From: Buddleja alternifolia | Lineage: Eukaryota; Streptophyta; Magnoliopsida; Lamiales; Scrophulariaceae | DNA: 64,000 nt | Assembly: GCA_019426215.1 (NCBI GenBank) | Contig: CM033393.1 | Location: 48,920,645 to 48,984,644, forward strand | Direction of reading: 5' to 3' | Part shown: positions 24,693 to 36,662 of the stretch, piece after piece | How the letters are laid out: each line of letters starts with the position of its first letter | Position numbering within the stretch: the stretch's first letter is position 1 | Program-made: the position numbers and the translations under genes | Notes under the pieces: generated by a model | The model's input: only the letters and a program-made list of their open reading frames with translations | The model's database searches: none | What the model was told of the DNA's origin: nothing

Positions 24693-24819
24693 TCTTTTTT
24701 TTTTTTGACAAATAAACAAAATAAGTTTTAGCACAAATTTGTGCAATCAATAAATTTCGGAGTTAAGTATAAAGCCTAATGTTGTTCGGATAAAATAAAA
24801 TTTGTGACATGATATTAGA

Positions 24820-25089
24820 GAGTGTTTGGCTAAACTTATAAACTCTTCTAAACATTTTATAAGATGTTTTAGAGCTTATAAACTCTATAAATTTATTTGG
24901 TAATTTTTTTAAAAAAACAATTTATAAGATTAAAAAATAAGTTGTTTGGATCTTATAAGCTGTTTTTTAAAAAATAACCTACCACCACCTTTTTTTAAAT
25001 ATCTTATAATATGTTACATTTTATAAGCTTTTAAAATTTATAAAATGTAGGAGCTTATAAGATGTTTTGGATAAACTTAGCTAAACACC
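24820..25089. mobile_element. hAT-type MITE upstream of the E4 ligase gene
   Basis: 270 bp. The left end GAGTGTTTGGCTAAACTTAT matches the inverted right end (GGTGTTTAGCTAAGTTTATC). The flanking 8-mers ATATTAGA (24812-24819) and ATCTTAGA (25090-25097) match at 7 of 8, the duplication length of hAT elements. It lies about 230 bp before the start codon of the next gene and may overlap its promoter. A degraded relative is seen at about 41428-41600. Confidence 0.82.
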
Positions 25090-25315
25090 ATCTTAGAAGA
25101 CCTTTGGTTTTTCTATAATTCTAATGAAGACAGTTTTCCTTGCTGTAAAAGTCTCTACTCCCAATTCCTAGTATTCAAAGAAGACCGTATTGTATTGTAT
25201 TGTATTTCATAGTCTACTCTCCTCTACCCATCTCTTCTACTGATCTACACTTTGAAAACCCTAATTTAAGAAGCTAAAATCGGATTCTTCATTGTTTCTG
25301 TACTATTCTTCAACT

Positions 25316-28300
25316 ATGGCGACACGCAAACCCTCACGAACTCCGGCGGAAATCGAGGATATTATCCTCCGCAAGATATTTCTCGTATCGCTCGTCGATT
25401 CCATGGAGAACGACTCGAGAATCGTCTATCTCGAGATGTCCGCGGCCGAGATTCTGAGCGAGGGTAAGGAGCTGAAATTATCGCGAGACTTAATGGAGAG
25501 AATCATAATCGATCGATTATCCGGCAACTTTCCGGCCGCGGAGCCGCCGTTTCAGTACTTGCTCAATTGCTATCGCCGCGCATATGAAGAAGGGAAGAAA
25601 ATCGCGTCGATGAAGGATAAAGACGTGAGATCAGAGATGGAAATTGTGGTGAAACAAGCGAAGAAATTGTCCGTTTCCTACTGTAGGATTCACTTAGGTA
25701 ATCCTGATATGTTTCCTGGTGAGGATACGAACAAATCGAATGTTTCGCCGTTGCTGCCGTTGGTTTTTTCTGAGGTTGGGAGTAGTATTGAGTTTGGAGG
25801 GAGTAATAGTAGTGGAATTTCGTGTCCCCCGGGTTTTCTAGAGGAATTCTTTAGGGATGCCGATTATGATTCGATGGAACCGGTTTTGAAGCAGTTGTAT
25901 GAGGACTTGAGAGGGAGTGTGCTGAAGGTTTCGGCTTTGGGGAATTTTCAGCAGCCATTGAGGGCATTGTTGCTGCTGGTGAATTATCCGGTTGGGGCAA
26001 AGGCGTTGGTAAATCATCCGTGGTGGATTCCGAAAAGTGTGTATTTGAATGGGAGAGTGATTGAGATGACTAGTATATTGGGGCCCTTTTTCCATGTCAG
26101 TGCATTGCCTGATCATGCTATATTCAAGAGTGAGCCCGATGTTGGGTAAGTTGGATTTTATTTCCTTCTTAATTTATTTCCTTGCCTTTGAAACACAATT
26201 CTTATATGTTATTTTTAGTAATGAAGTTCTGATGTTATTTCCAACTTGAGGTGACGATTTAATAGATGGTTGCCTGTTATAATGCAGCCAAAGCTGCTTC
26301 TCTGAAGCATCAACTCGTCGCCCAGCTGATCTTTTATCATCCTTTACCACTATCAAAACTGTAATGAACAACCTGTATGATGGATTGGCAGAAGTTCTTA
26401 GGTGCCTCCTTAAGAATACAAATACTCGCGAAAATGTTCTCGAGTACCTTGCAGAGGTCATCAACAGAAACTCTTCAAGGGCACATTTGCAGGTAAATTT
26501 TTCTCTAATGATAGAAGAGAATACTTTGGCTACAAGTTTTCCTTGATGCTCTTTAAGAGTTTCATCTGAACGCGTTTGATGTCCTACCCCACCCTTCACC
26601 TTTCACTACGTGGAATTTGGCTACAGGTTGATCCATTATCTTGTGCTAGTTCTGGCATGTTCGTTAACCTGAGTGCTGTAATGCTTCGTCTCTGTGAGCC
26701 ATTCTTAGATGCCAACTTGACAAAGAGGGACAAACTTGATCCGAAATATGTATTTCACAGCAACCGCCTAGAACTGAGGTAAAGGATTATCTCTTATCCT
26801 TATTCTTTGTCAACTCTTTTCTAGCTTATTACTGAAACTTTCTTTTATCGGATGATAAACTTCTACCAGAGGATTGACTGCTCTACATGCATCATCAGAA
26901 GAAGTATCTGAGTTTATTAACAATGATACTGGAAATGTTGATATCCTGACAAATACTAGTGATGTACAAAACCGGTTGCTACAATCGCAAGATGCTACAA
27001 GTACTAGTGGTAATGCTAGTGAAAAAGCCAAATACCCATTCATATGTGAATGCTTCTTCATGACTGCAAGGGTGCTTAACTTAGGGGTGCTAAAAGCATT
27101 TTCGGACTTCAAACATCTTGTTCAGGTTGTTGCCAGCTGTTAGTTTTACCAGGAAAGATATTTTATTTTTTAAGTTTCCTATCCTTTTGATTATTTATAT
27201 TTTTGTCTGAACATCTATGTACATCAAAAGCATTATTTTTTCTTGTTGGTTGAAGGTATAATTTGGATTTCATGCTTCCTATTCAGGATATATCTAGATG
27301 TGAAGATACTTTGTCCTCTTTCAAAGCCATGCAAGGGCAAGCACCTTCTCCACAATTGCAGCAAGATATATCCCGCCTTGAAAAAGAAATTGAGTTGTAC
27401 TCACAGGAGAAGTTATGCTATGAAGCTCAGATACTGAGGGTATAAAAGTTTGTCTTTTTCATGTGTCATTAATTTGAGATTTGTCTCTTGTGATTGCTCA
27501 GTTTTAATAATAATCTATACAATGACAATAAATGCCTGATGCTTTTTAATTGTGATACTTCAAAGATGTCATGCTAATCTTGCCAGCAAAGCAAAAAGCG
27601 ACCTTGTATTGGCATTTCACTTATTAATCAGACACTAACTGTTACTCTGATCTTGTACCATTATGAAGTTATTTGCTGTTGTTTACCTCCTTGCTTCTCG
27701 ATCTTGCTAAATTATGCCTCTCTACAATATTTTTGACTTCAAAATTCTACTCTTTATCCTATAGGATGGTGGGATTCTTCAGCGTGCATTGTCTTACTAT
27801 CGCTTAATGATAGTTTGGTTGGTTGGACTAGTAGGCGGATTTAAAATGCCTCTACCCCAAACATGTCCCAAGGAATTTGCTTCTATGCCTGAGCATTTTG
27901 TGGAAGACACCATGGAGTTGCTTATTTTTGCCTCCCGAATTCCTAGAGCTCTAGATGGGGTTATGCTGGTATACTAGGATTTCATTTTATTCAGGGTTTC
28001 ATTATCATCTCCTATGCTTGATACGCGATACATTTTTATGTTCATTTTGACAGGATGATTTTATGAACTTCATCATTATGTTCATGGCCAGTCCGGAATA
28101 CATCAGAAATCCATATCTAAGAGCTAAAATGGTTGAAGTCCTTAATTGTTGGATGCCTCAGAGAAGGTATATATCTTTGGGAACTTCTTAACACAGTGAA
28201 GTTTTATTGTTCTTCTTCCTCGCTCCTCTGAATGTCCTCACATAATTCTCACTAAATTGTGTATACAGTGGCTCAAAGGCAACAGAAACTTTGTTTGAAG

Positions 28301-30548
28301 GGCATCCGTTATCCCTTGAGTATCTAGTGAAGAATCTTCTCAAGCTTTATGTTGATATTGAATTCACTGGTTCTCACACTCAGGTGATTGATATTAAGAA
28401 CACTTACACCATATTTGTCTGGAACTGTAATTTCTCCACTCAGATACCTAGTTTAGATACTTCTAAATTAGTATTTTGCCTGCCTGGACCACACAGCATA
28501 ATATAATTTGCTTCACAATTTTTTTTGCCTTGTTGGCTGTTTAATTTTCTAATGCCGATTTACTTGTTATTTATGTGTTATAAGTAAACTATGGTAATAA
28601 AATGTCAAGAGTTTCCAAATAATTATTGATTTGCTATTTACTGTCTTAGAAAAGGTACATTAATAACATCTAGCTATTGATCTTGATTTTGATTGTTGCT
28701 ATATCTATATATATGTGTGTGTGTGTGCGTGTGCGCGCACGCTTCTGATTTGAGTTGTCGCATCTTGTGCAGTTCTATGACAAGTTTAACATCCGCCACA
28801 ACATTGCCGAGCTCCTTGAGTACTTATGGCAGGTTCCTAGTCACCGTAATGTCTGGAGAAAGGTAAAGCTAATCCATATTGCTGTTTCCTTTATGCCAGC
28901 CTTGACTATTTCTGTTTCAATGGGTTCTTACTTTTAAATACTGAATGCTGCACCAGATTGCTAAGGAAGAGGAGAAGGGCGTGTATTTGAACTTCTTGAA
29001 CTTTTTGATTAATGATAGCATTTATTTGTTGGATGAAAGTCTCAACAAGATTCTTGAACTTAAAGAACTTGAAGCTGAGATGTCTAATACTGTAGAATGG
29101 GAGAGCAGACCAGCACAAGAGAGGCAGGAGAGAACTCGACTTTTCCACTCTCAGGAGAATGTCAGTGTTCACTTTGTATATTTTGGTTTAGTACTAGTTT
29201 GAAATGGTTTTTGAGATGGAAGTTTCTTGTTATCTGTAGATTATTAGGATCGATATGAAATTGGCGAATGAAGATGTGGGTTTGCTGGCCTTTACTTCAG
29301 AGCAGATTACAGCCCCTTTGCTTCTACCGGAGATGGTATGCTTACTCATTCCTATTGATTGTTCAATTTATTCTGGACTTGTTACAATTTAGTTTTCCTG
29401 ACATAGCTGTTCTATTCCAGGTTGAAAGAGTTGCTAGCATGCTAAATTATTTTCTTTTACAACTAGTGGGGCCCCAAAGAAAATCTCTTACCTTAAAAGA
29501 CCCTGAAAAGTATGAGTTTCGACCAAAACTGTTGCTAAAGCAGGTATCAAGAATGATATGTTGATGGCTGTGAATCTCATAGAATTATTGTTGATTATAT
29601 GAAAAACGAGGGATAGGATAACCAAATCTAATGTCATTATGCCATCTTTTTTAATTTGAAGATTGTAAATATATACGTTAATCTGGCCAGAGGAGACAAG
29701 GATAATATTTTCCCATCAGCCATCATAAAGGATGGTCGTTCATACAATGAGCAGGTAATCATTGTAATTTTCTTTTTTTCTGTACTGCCAAGGCACACCA
29801 AATCATCCCATATGGAAACCTAGCTCCATGTGATCAAAATGAGTTAAATAATTTATCTATTTATTAATATTTTTTCCGGGGGATGGTGGTGCCAGCTATT
29901 TGGTGCTGCAGCTGATGTCTTGAGGAGAATAGGAGAAGATGCTAGGATCACACAAGAGTTTGTTGGCCTTGGAGAAAAGGCCAAAATTGCTGCTTCAGAG
30001 GCCATGGACGCTGAGGCTGCTCTTGGAGACATTCCAGATGAATTCCTTGACCCGATTCAGGTAAATCACGACTTCTTTTCTTGTCACTATTGGATTCATT
30101 AGTAACAAATTATTTCATAAATTTCTATTATTTGGTGTGATGTTGTAATCTTCTGGTCTCTGTGTAAACACATGCAATTGTTTCTTGGGTTTCAGTACAC
30201 TTTAATGAGGGATCCTGTCATTTTGCCTTCATCAAAGATCACTGTGGACAGACCAGTTATTCAGAGGCATCTTTTAAGTGATATGGTATAGGCCTTCAAC
30301 TTTGAACTCTTTTCATCCTTATATTTTTTCCTAAATGAAGTTTAATTAACTTGATTTTGGAATTACAGACAGATCCATTTAATCGGTCTCATCTCACTGC
30401 GGACATGTTAATACCTGATGTGGAGTTGAAGACAAAAATTGAAGATTTTATCAAGTCCCAAGATTTGAAAAGGCGCGAGGAACGCTTGAGTTCGCAAAGC
30501 ACCAAAGCCACAATACAGACAACTGATACAACTACCTTGATTGATTAG
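25316..30548 (+). CDS. UBE4: U-box ubiquitin chain elongation factor E4, UBE4/UFD2/MUSE3 type (16 exons)
   Basis: Exons: 25316-26145, 26288-26492, 26627-26778, 26870-27125, 27287-27439, 27765-27968, 28054-28166, 28269-28383, 28773-28862, 28957-29160, 29240-29335, 29421-29543, 29662-29754, 29896-30060, 30196-30285, 30369-30548. Together they encode 1022 residues (Arabidopsis about 1038). The start [20 protein letters not shown] matches the family; an upstream in-frame ATG at 25292 is less likely. The protein has the Ufd2 core (about 250-860, with [20 protein letters not shown] and [14 protein letters not shown]) and a C-terminal U-box (about 924-995, IPDEFLDPI...[11 protein letters not shown]...DPFNR). 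E4 enzymes lengthen ubiquitin chains on pre-ubiquitinated substrates; Arabidopsis MUSE3 promotes turnover of NLR immune receptors. Intron 8 contains a GT/GC dinucleotide run at about 28718-28740. The gene looks intact. Confidence 0.96.
28714..28741 (+). repeat. GT/GC dinucleotide microsatellite in UBE4 intron 8
   Basis: A compound TG and GC alternating-purine-pyrimidine run about 30 nt upstream of the exon 9 acceptor. Such tracts can adopt Z-DNA. It is likely polymorphic. Confidence 0.8.
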
Positions 30549-31413
30549 TTAAAACATGTAGGAGGTCCTAATATCTTGTAAATTAAAGAGGGGTCCTGTA
30601 CTTTATAATGAGTCAAATATTATATTGATTTAAGTTATGGGGATTGTGGGTTCTTTTGTTCTGGGATGCTGTCTATTAACCATTCAAGTAATTTATTAAT
30701 ATCTTCGTTAAACGTTCAGAGAGCTTGTGAATTAACAGTTTAAGAGACGCTTCGAAGTTGCATAACATTCACCTTTATACATTCAATGATTCGACAAGTG
30801 AAGCTGCATTCTACAAGTTTGCGAAATATCTTGGAAGTTTGCATGATGCTTTATGCGTTTCCTTTAATCTTTTCCTGTCTATCTCGTTGATACGTTTCTT
30901 AGCAAGTATTTCAGGCTTAATTTTTCTGCAATGCAACAAACAAGAGAGAATAGGGCAACATCAATTCTCTTCAATGATGGTGTAAGGATTTGACCAGAGA
31001 TTACAAACAATAACTGTTCTTGTGAAATTGCTCAAAGTTATGGAACCTGTTATAATAATATTGCTGAGGCTCGAGTGCAGATGCTGAACATTTTTTGATC
31101 TAACGTGACAGTCAGGGGTATAAGCTTCAGACCTTCCACGGGAAAACTGGAGTGCGCCCAAAAATCTCATGACATTGTAGTTTTCCAAATATTGATTAAC
31201 CTGCATCATCAGAAAATAATTGCAGGAATCTAGTTGAGCACATATAGCATGCCAATATACATTATATGGCCAAAAGATTAAATGGAATCACTAGCCCTGG
31301 GGCACTGAGAAAACTGAAACTCAAAACGAAATAGGTACCTTTGAAGGCCTGCAATCATGATTCGCGACACTTCAGTTGTAGGATGTCTATGCAAGTTTAC
31401 AGGTGGTTGCTTT
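30549..31413. other. Convergent 3' intergenic region
   Basis: Lies between the UBE4 stop (+) and the stop of the methyltransferase (-). It must hold both 3' UTRs. No further gene or repeat is recognised. Confidence 0.6.
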
Positions 31414-33478
31414 TTAGAGTTTTGAGACGGGTCCAGCTAACTTCCTTTTAGCAAATTCATTTGCAATGTTAATGGCGCTTTGGCTGTGGCGTAGATAAAA
31501 CTCTGCTAGGAGAACCTGGCGCTCTTTCTGAGTCAGATCCCCATGACAACCCTAAACCAAAAGCACAAGAAGGAAGCCATTGAGAAATTCATTTACAAGT
31601 AATAACGAGGTCAGCAGAAGTAAACAAGAGATCAAAGAAACAGAAATAAGATACTACCATGCGCAAAGTCCTGTCACATACAGCTTGGTGCATAAGAAGG
31701 CCAGCAGCAACTGAAACATTAAACGAGTCTACCATGCCTCTCATTGGGATACTGCAGTGCAAATCTGATAGCTCAAGTGCCTCTTCGCTTATACCCCTGA
31801 AAGAAATAATTTCACCGTGTGAGATGATCCAATCCACAAAGTAAATGAAACAAGAAAACAATTCAACTCAATCCTGGCATATAGTTTATTGATTTGACAA
31901 CTTCATTTTAGTGATATTTTCATGATTTCAAATTTCGTTGACACAGAGCAAAATGGAGGTGGCTAGAAAAGACGTACCTAAGTTCGTTCCCAACAACTAT
32001 TGCAGTAGGGCATGACCAGTCAACATCATAGACGGAGACCTGGATGAAATACCAAAAACATTTTATCATGTTAGCTAGCTCAAAGAACTTCCTTGAATTA
32101 AGGGCAATATCATAAATAAACAACAAAATGACATTTATCACTTAGTTAAAAGATGATGGGATAAATTTTTTACCGCATCCATCCCCAGGTGTGTTGTTGC
32201 GATTCTATAACCGCGTGATTTCAGAACCCCAAAGCACTCTTCGACTGAGCTCCAAAGTTCAATATCCAACCATTTCTCTGCTCCCATACTCACATGTCGA
32301 TTGTATTTGTACCTGCATTGTGGAGACAGTAGGATTACAAGTTAAATCAACAATGCAAAACTTCAATATTTTTTCTATAAAATTCTGAATATAATAAAAA
32401 GACTATGTCCTTGCCACGTATAAATGACATAAAATTCCTCACTGCTCTTCAGAGAAGTATGACGATGACATAAAATTCCTCACTGCCCTTCAGAGAAATA
32501 TTACGAACAGACTCGCATTGTTCGCTAAATGAAAGAAGAAAAACCAATAATCTCAGTAGAAATTCAGTTGTAACATTATTTTGATCACTTATCAGCCAAC
32601 ACAAGCATAAATTCCAAAACGAATAAATACAAAGTGCTAGCTTGGTAACTGACTAGGTTTCTCTTCATCATAATTTCATGCAATTACACGGAAGCTCAAT
32701 TATTCCACATATAGGCAGAACTAAATATATTATCAAGCCAATAACCAAAATGCACCTTTTCGAGCTGTCACACGACACAACATGAACAGATTGAATTCCA
32801 AGAGCATCAGCAGACCTAAACGCAGCCGAAACATTCCCGAAATCGCTCAATCCCTCGACAACCAAACACACGGAATAGCTCCGGTTATTCACCGCATTCC
32901 TAAACTTCTCCTTCCTCGCGTCCATTATATACGGATCCATGGCTTCCAAAACTTCACCACTGCTCAGATACGCATCCCCTGCTTTACATTTATCCAAATA
33001 CGGAAACCATTTCTCCCTCTCCCCATCACCTTCAAATACATTATCATTCTCCAAACGGCGTTCCATTTTCATTAACCTTGAAACATCATCTTCTTTATAT
33101 TTTGAAAGTAATTCTTGCACCGTATCTTTGCAGGGTGTTTCAACTACATTCACAGTTTCAGGCTCCGTACAATCCGGGTTTTCTAAAGGAAGAGCTCCAT
33201 TCACATGGCCGAAGCTTCTAGACATTGAAAAGGGTTTGTGGGTTTTGATCCTTAACCCTGTTTTAGCAAACAAAAATCAAACTTTGGTTAAAATAAAGTT
33301 TATACATTTATAGAGACAGGAAGTATATGTATATGTATATGCCTAAATGCGAGTAGATTGTACCTGAATGAAGTGAAAGAGGAGAAGAAAAATGGCGGAG
33401 GGTAGGTGAATTTGGGATTCGAGTTCGGAATTCGAGACATGATAAAGAAGTACGGATTAGGGTTTTGCAGGCGCTCAT
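31414..33478 (-). CDS. SpoU/TrmH-family RNA 2'-O-methyltransferase, probably organelle-targeted (6 exons)
   Basis: Minus-strand exons 33478-33364, 33257-32756, 32312-32174, 32039-31978, 31796-31658 and 31551-31414 encode 364 residues. The ATG at 33478 is chosen because only that frame joins exon 2 in phase; the ATG at 33440 is in another frame and fails. The N terminus (MSACKTLIRTSLSCLEFRTR...SSPLSLHS) is rich in Ser, Arg and Thr and lacks acidic residues except one Glu, like a plastid or mitochondrial presequence. All three SpoU motifs are present: N-V-S-A-A-F-R-S (180-187), V-V-G-N-E-L-R-G (267-274), and I-P-M-R-G-M-V-D-S-F-N-V-S-V-A-A (289-304). These form the trefoil knot binding S-adenosylmethionine, with the motif-1 Arg as the expected catalytic base. 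The closest bacterial analogue is TrmH (tRNA Gm18). The exact RNA target is not predictable. Confidence 0.9.
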
Positions 33479-33811
33479 TTGCAGAGAGTGTGTGGAATTG
33501 TGAAGTGTGGAGGTGAAAGGTTATTTTGATTTTTAGCAAATTATTACAAGAAACTACTTTTCCTTTTTGTTTAATCGAAAAATTGCTAAAAACGCATGAA
33601 ATTAAAGTACTTATATATCCAATAAGGGCGATATATTTATTGATTCAAATAACCAGTACACTTTTTCTTTGTTGGAGACAACCACACAATTAAAAATCAT
33701 ATTTTTAGTACTAAATTACCCTCATTTTTTGGAAACTTTTTATTGATTTTAAGATTGGTAAAGTATACAGTAACAATCTTATAATAAGGGGGGAAAAAAG
33801 TATATATTAAC
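33479..33811. other. Methyltransferase promoter region
   Basis: The 333 bp between the methyltransferase start and the LTR retrotransposon border are AT-rich. No defined element is recognised. The retrotransposon lies close enough to affect this promoter. Confidence 0.5.
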
Positions 33812-34749
33812 TGTTTCGCGTGAAAAACAGACTAGAATAAGGAGGGATTTCGAGTAGACGGTTCCTGCCTCGCGATAATCTCAACTTAGAATTTTCTATC
33901 AACGCCTGCCTAAATGGGCTAATGGTGGTTCTACGTCTTTCAATTAACTCTTTATTATTGATTTCGAATTTGAAGACAAATGAATCGAACAACTCAAGTC
34001 AAGATAAAATTAACCTATCAAATACTTAAATCTGAACAAAGAATAATTTATACCTCCATGAGAATCTTCGATTTGAAGAATACAAGCAGCGTTCGATACG
34101 CTATTTGGTGATTTCAGCCTTTAATTAAATGCTGATTATTGTGTTCGAATGCAAAATATAAACATATCTCAACAGCCCAAAAAGATATATTGAAATTCAA
34201 GCAATTAATTAACATTTAAAAGCTTAAATATATATATCTCCATGGATTCTTCGATCGTGAAGATTACAAGCAAATGCAGATACATGCCTTGGAGGCAAAT
34301 TTCATCGAGTCTAATACTAAATTACATTACAACTACTCCTAATTGACGCTACGATCTACTCCTACATTACGCTAGAAACTACTCCTAAGGCTAGAGCTAA
34401 TTCTAAGAGAATTGAAATGTAGAAGTTGATTCTGATGATTTTTGTGATGATGGACCTCCCTTTTTCTTTTCTCCGCGACTCCTATATATCTTGTTTTCGG
34501 GAACCGTCTTCAACCCACGTTCTCCTTTTTTTTGGGAACTGCCGTCAACTGCATCCAACCGTCTCTTTCAAAATCTTCAACTTGGCGCGTCTTCCTTGAA
34601 TGCAGATTATTGACTATTTGGACTTTATTTTATTTTTCAGATTCGATTCTTGGGTTTTATTAACCCAGCCCCTTCTTTTCAAATTTCTACAATTTGGGCT
34701 ATTTGGGCTCTATATTTCGAAAGCCCAATTATTTTATGGTGTAAACAAA
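33812..34749 (-). repeat. LTR (3' LTR in element orientation)
   Basis: 938 bp, TG..CA ends, near-identical to 36663-37598. Contains two TATATATCT-like TA stretches and a TTTAATTAAA palindrome. No coding capacity. Confidence 0.9.
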
Positions 34750-35348
34750 TGCCCCCCTAATATACATGAACGTTTCGAGTTCATGTGTATTAAAAGACAC
34801 GTCTTTTGGTTAGACAAATTCTCTCTCTCTTACTTCAATTTCTCGAAGAATACCTTCTCGAAGACTATCGAGAGAGAAAAAACCTATTTCTCATTCCTCT
34901 CGAAATATTCATCTTCTTCACCCCAACTTTTTTAATGGCAAACTCCTCCGTTATTGTGTAGAAAACCATTATGATACCCTCTTAATACATCATCCTCCAA
35001 TAATCATTTCGTTTTATAATTTATGGTAAGCCTCAGGATTAGATTTCCCAAAAACTTGTAGGTTGGGTGATACTATATTTAGTGTGTGTATATATATATA
35101 TATCGAATATATATATATAGAGCAAAGTGCAAGCCATTCTTCTCGAAAGTCCCAAAAACTTGTAGGTTGGGTAGTACTTTATTTGGTGTGTGTATAATAT
35201 ATATATATATATATCGAATATATATATATAAAGTCCAAACCATTATGCTCGAAAAGGACATAAACCATTACGCTCGAAAAGGAAAAAAACAAAAATCTGA
35301 CATGCCTACCTACTTATATATTCTCGAAGGACATGCCTACGTATATAC

Positions 35349-35390
<42 letters not shown>

Positions 35391-36662
35391 CAAAGTCCAA
35401 CATTACGGCTCAAGAGAAAAAAAAAGTTTGATATGGCCCACCCCTTTATGCCATCATATTAATATTTAGATGTATAAATAATAATATATGTACAAATCTG
35501 CTTGAGCATTTATGCTCGAGCAGTTTGCTCGAACAGCTAGCTCGAGCTTTTTCGGCTCGATCAGTTCGCTCTATTCGGAGCGCTCGAGTTGTTGCGCTGT
35601 TACTTTATTAGTTCTTAGATAGATATTTTCGAAAGATGTACTTATAACCATTTTTACTTTATTTGTAAGAAATCTTTGTCCGTTTTGAGAGATGGTTTCC
35701 TTATTATTTTTAGCAGGTCTTTCGAATGAAGCTGCAACTCTCGAGATATCTTTAACTGAGTCAGCATCTCTTGAGGTCGAAATGGTGAACACCCTCGAAA
35801 TTGAAACTGGGCCCCTTTTCGAACCTTCACTTCGAGCAAATTATCGTGTTGAACTCGAACGAAGTATTCGAAATTGCTGAATTTGAACTATCAAGGTGTT
35901 CGAGAATCATTTTTACTTGAAATAGCAATATGCTAGAAGTCACTGTGGGTAGTAAACCTTTACTTCTCCTTTTTTTTTTCTTCTTAAATATATATATATA
36001 TACACATATATTTCGAATATATATATATATATAGAGATAGCAAAGTTCAACCACAAAAAGTTCTGCCATATTCTTATTCACCAATTAAATAACAACATGA
36101 ATATATATATATATATATATATACACGTGTGTGTAGTTCTTCATGGTGATTGGTTAGTAATTAATATAGTTACAATTATTGGTGGACTTTTGTCATATGG
36201 CTCGAGCTGCATATTCGAGCAACTTTGCTCGGGTTGTTTGTTCGAGCAATTAGCTCGAGCAACTTTCTCGAGTTTTTTTTTTTTTTTGTCATAATTCAGT
36301 GCGTGGGATTTCGTATTCTCTCTCTTATTTTGTGTTAATCATTTTACGGAATTATCGCGTAAAAGTGATAAATACGTTACTCCAATGAAGCGAATAAATC
36401 TTCTCGAATTTCGAAAGGAAGGTTTAATTACACCATTTGGCAGGACAGTCACTCGATCCCTGATTCTGAATAAGATCAGAGAAATCTCCCCCCAGTACTT
36501 CCTCCCATATGGGCATCGGGCACAACTTGCCCCCCTACATATGGTTCTCGGATATTATTTGGGAACGTAAGAATTTCTTGACTTATCTGTACATTCGAGA
36601 AGCCATTGTTTCTAGTAATAAAAGGAGCGTGCGACTAACTCCCACTGTGGTCGCCAAAAATC
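34750..36662 (-). repeat. LTR-element interior packed with TCGA motifs
   Basis: By eye this 1.9-kb interior contains about 35 TCGA tetranucleotides, mostly as TTCGA, CTCGA or GCTCGAGC. Two dense clusters at about 35500-35590 and 36200-36272 alternate GCTCGAG with TTCGAGC. TA runs occur at 35091-35120, 35198-35230, 35349-35371, 35987-36032 and 36101-36122, and a GA run at 35371-35391. Random expectation is about seven TCGA. No protein domain is seen in any frame. Confidence 0.8.

Noticed and set aside
33300..33539. Start at 33440 or earlier in the 79-codon frame as the methyltransferase N terminus
   Set aside because: Its phase at the donor (two bases left over) cannot join exon 2 (which supplies two bases). 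The frame from 33478 fits exactly.
35086..35469. 127-codon frame rich in Ile and Tyr in the LTR element
   Set aside because: It is the translation of TA microsatellites, not a protein.
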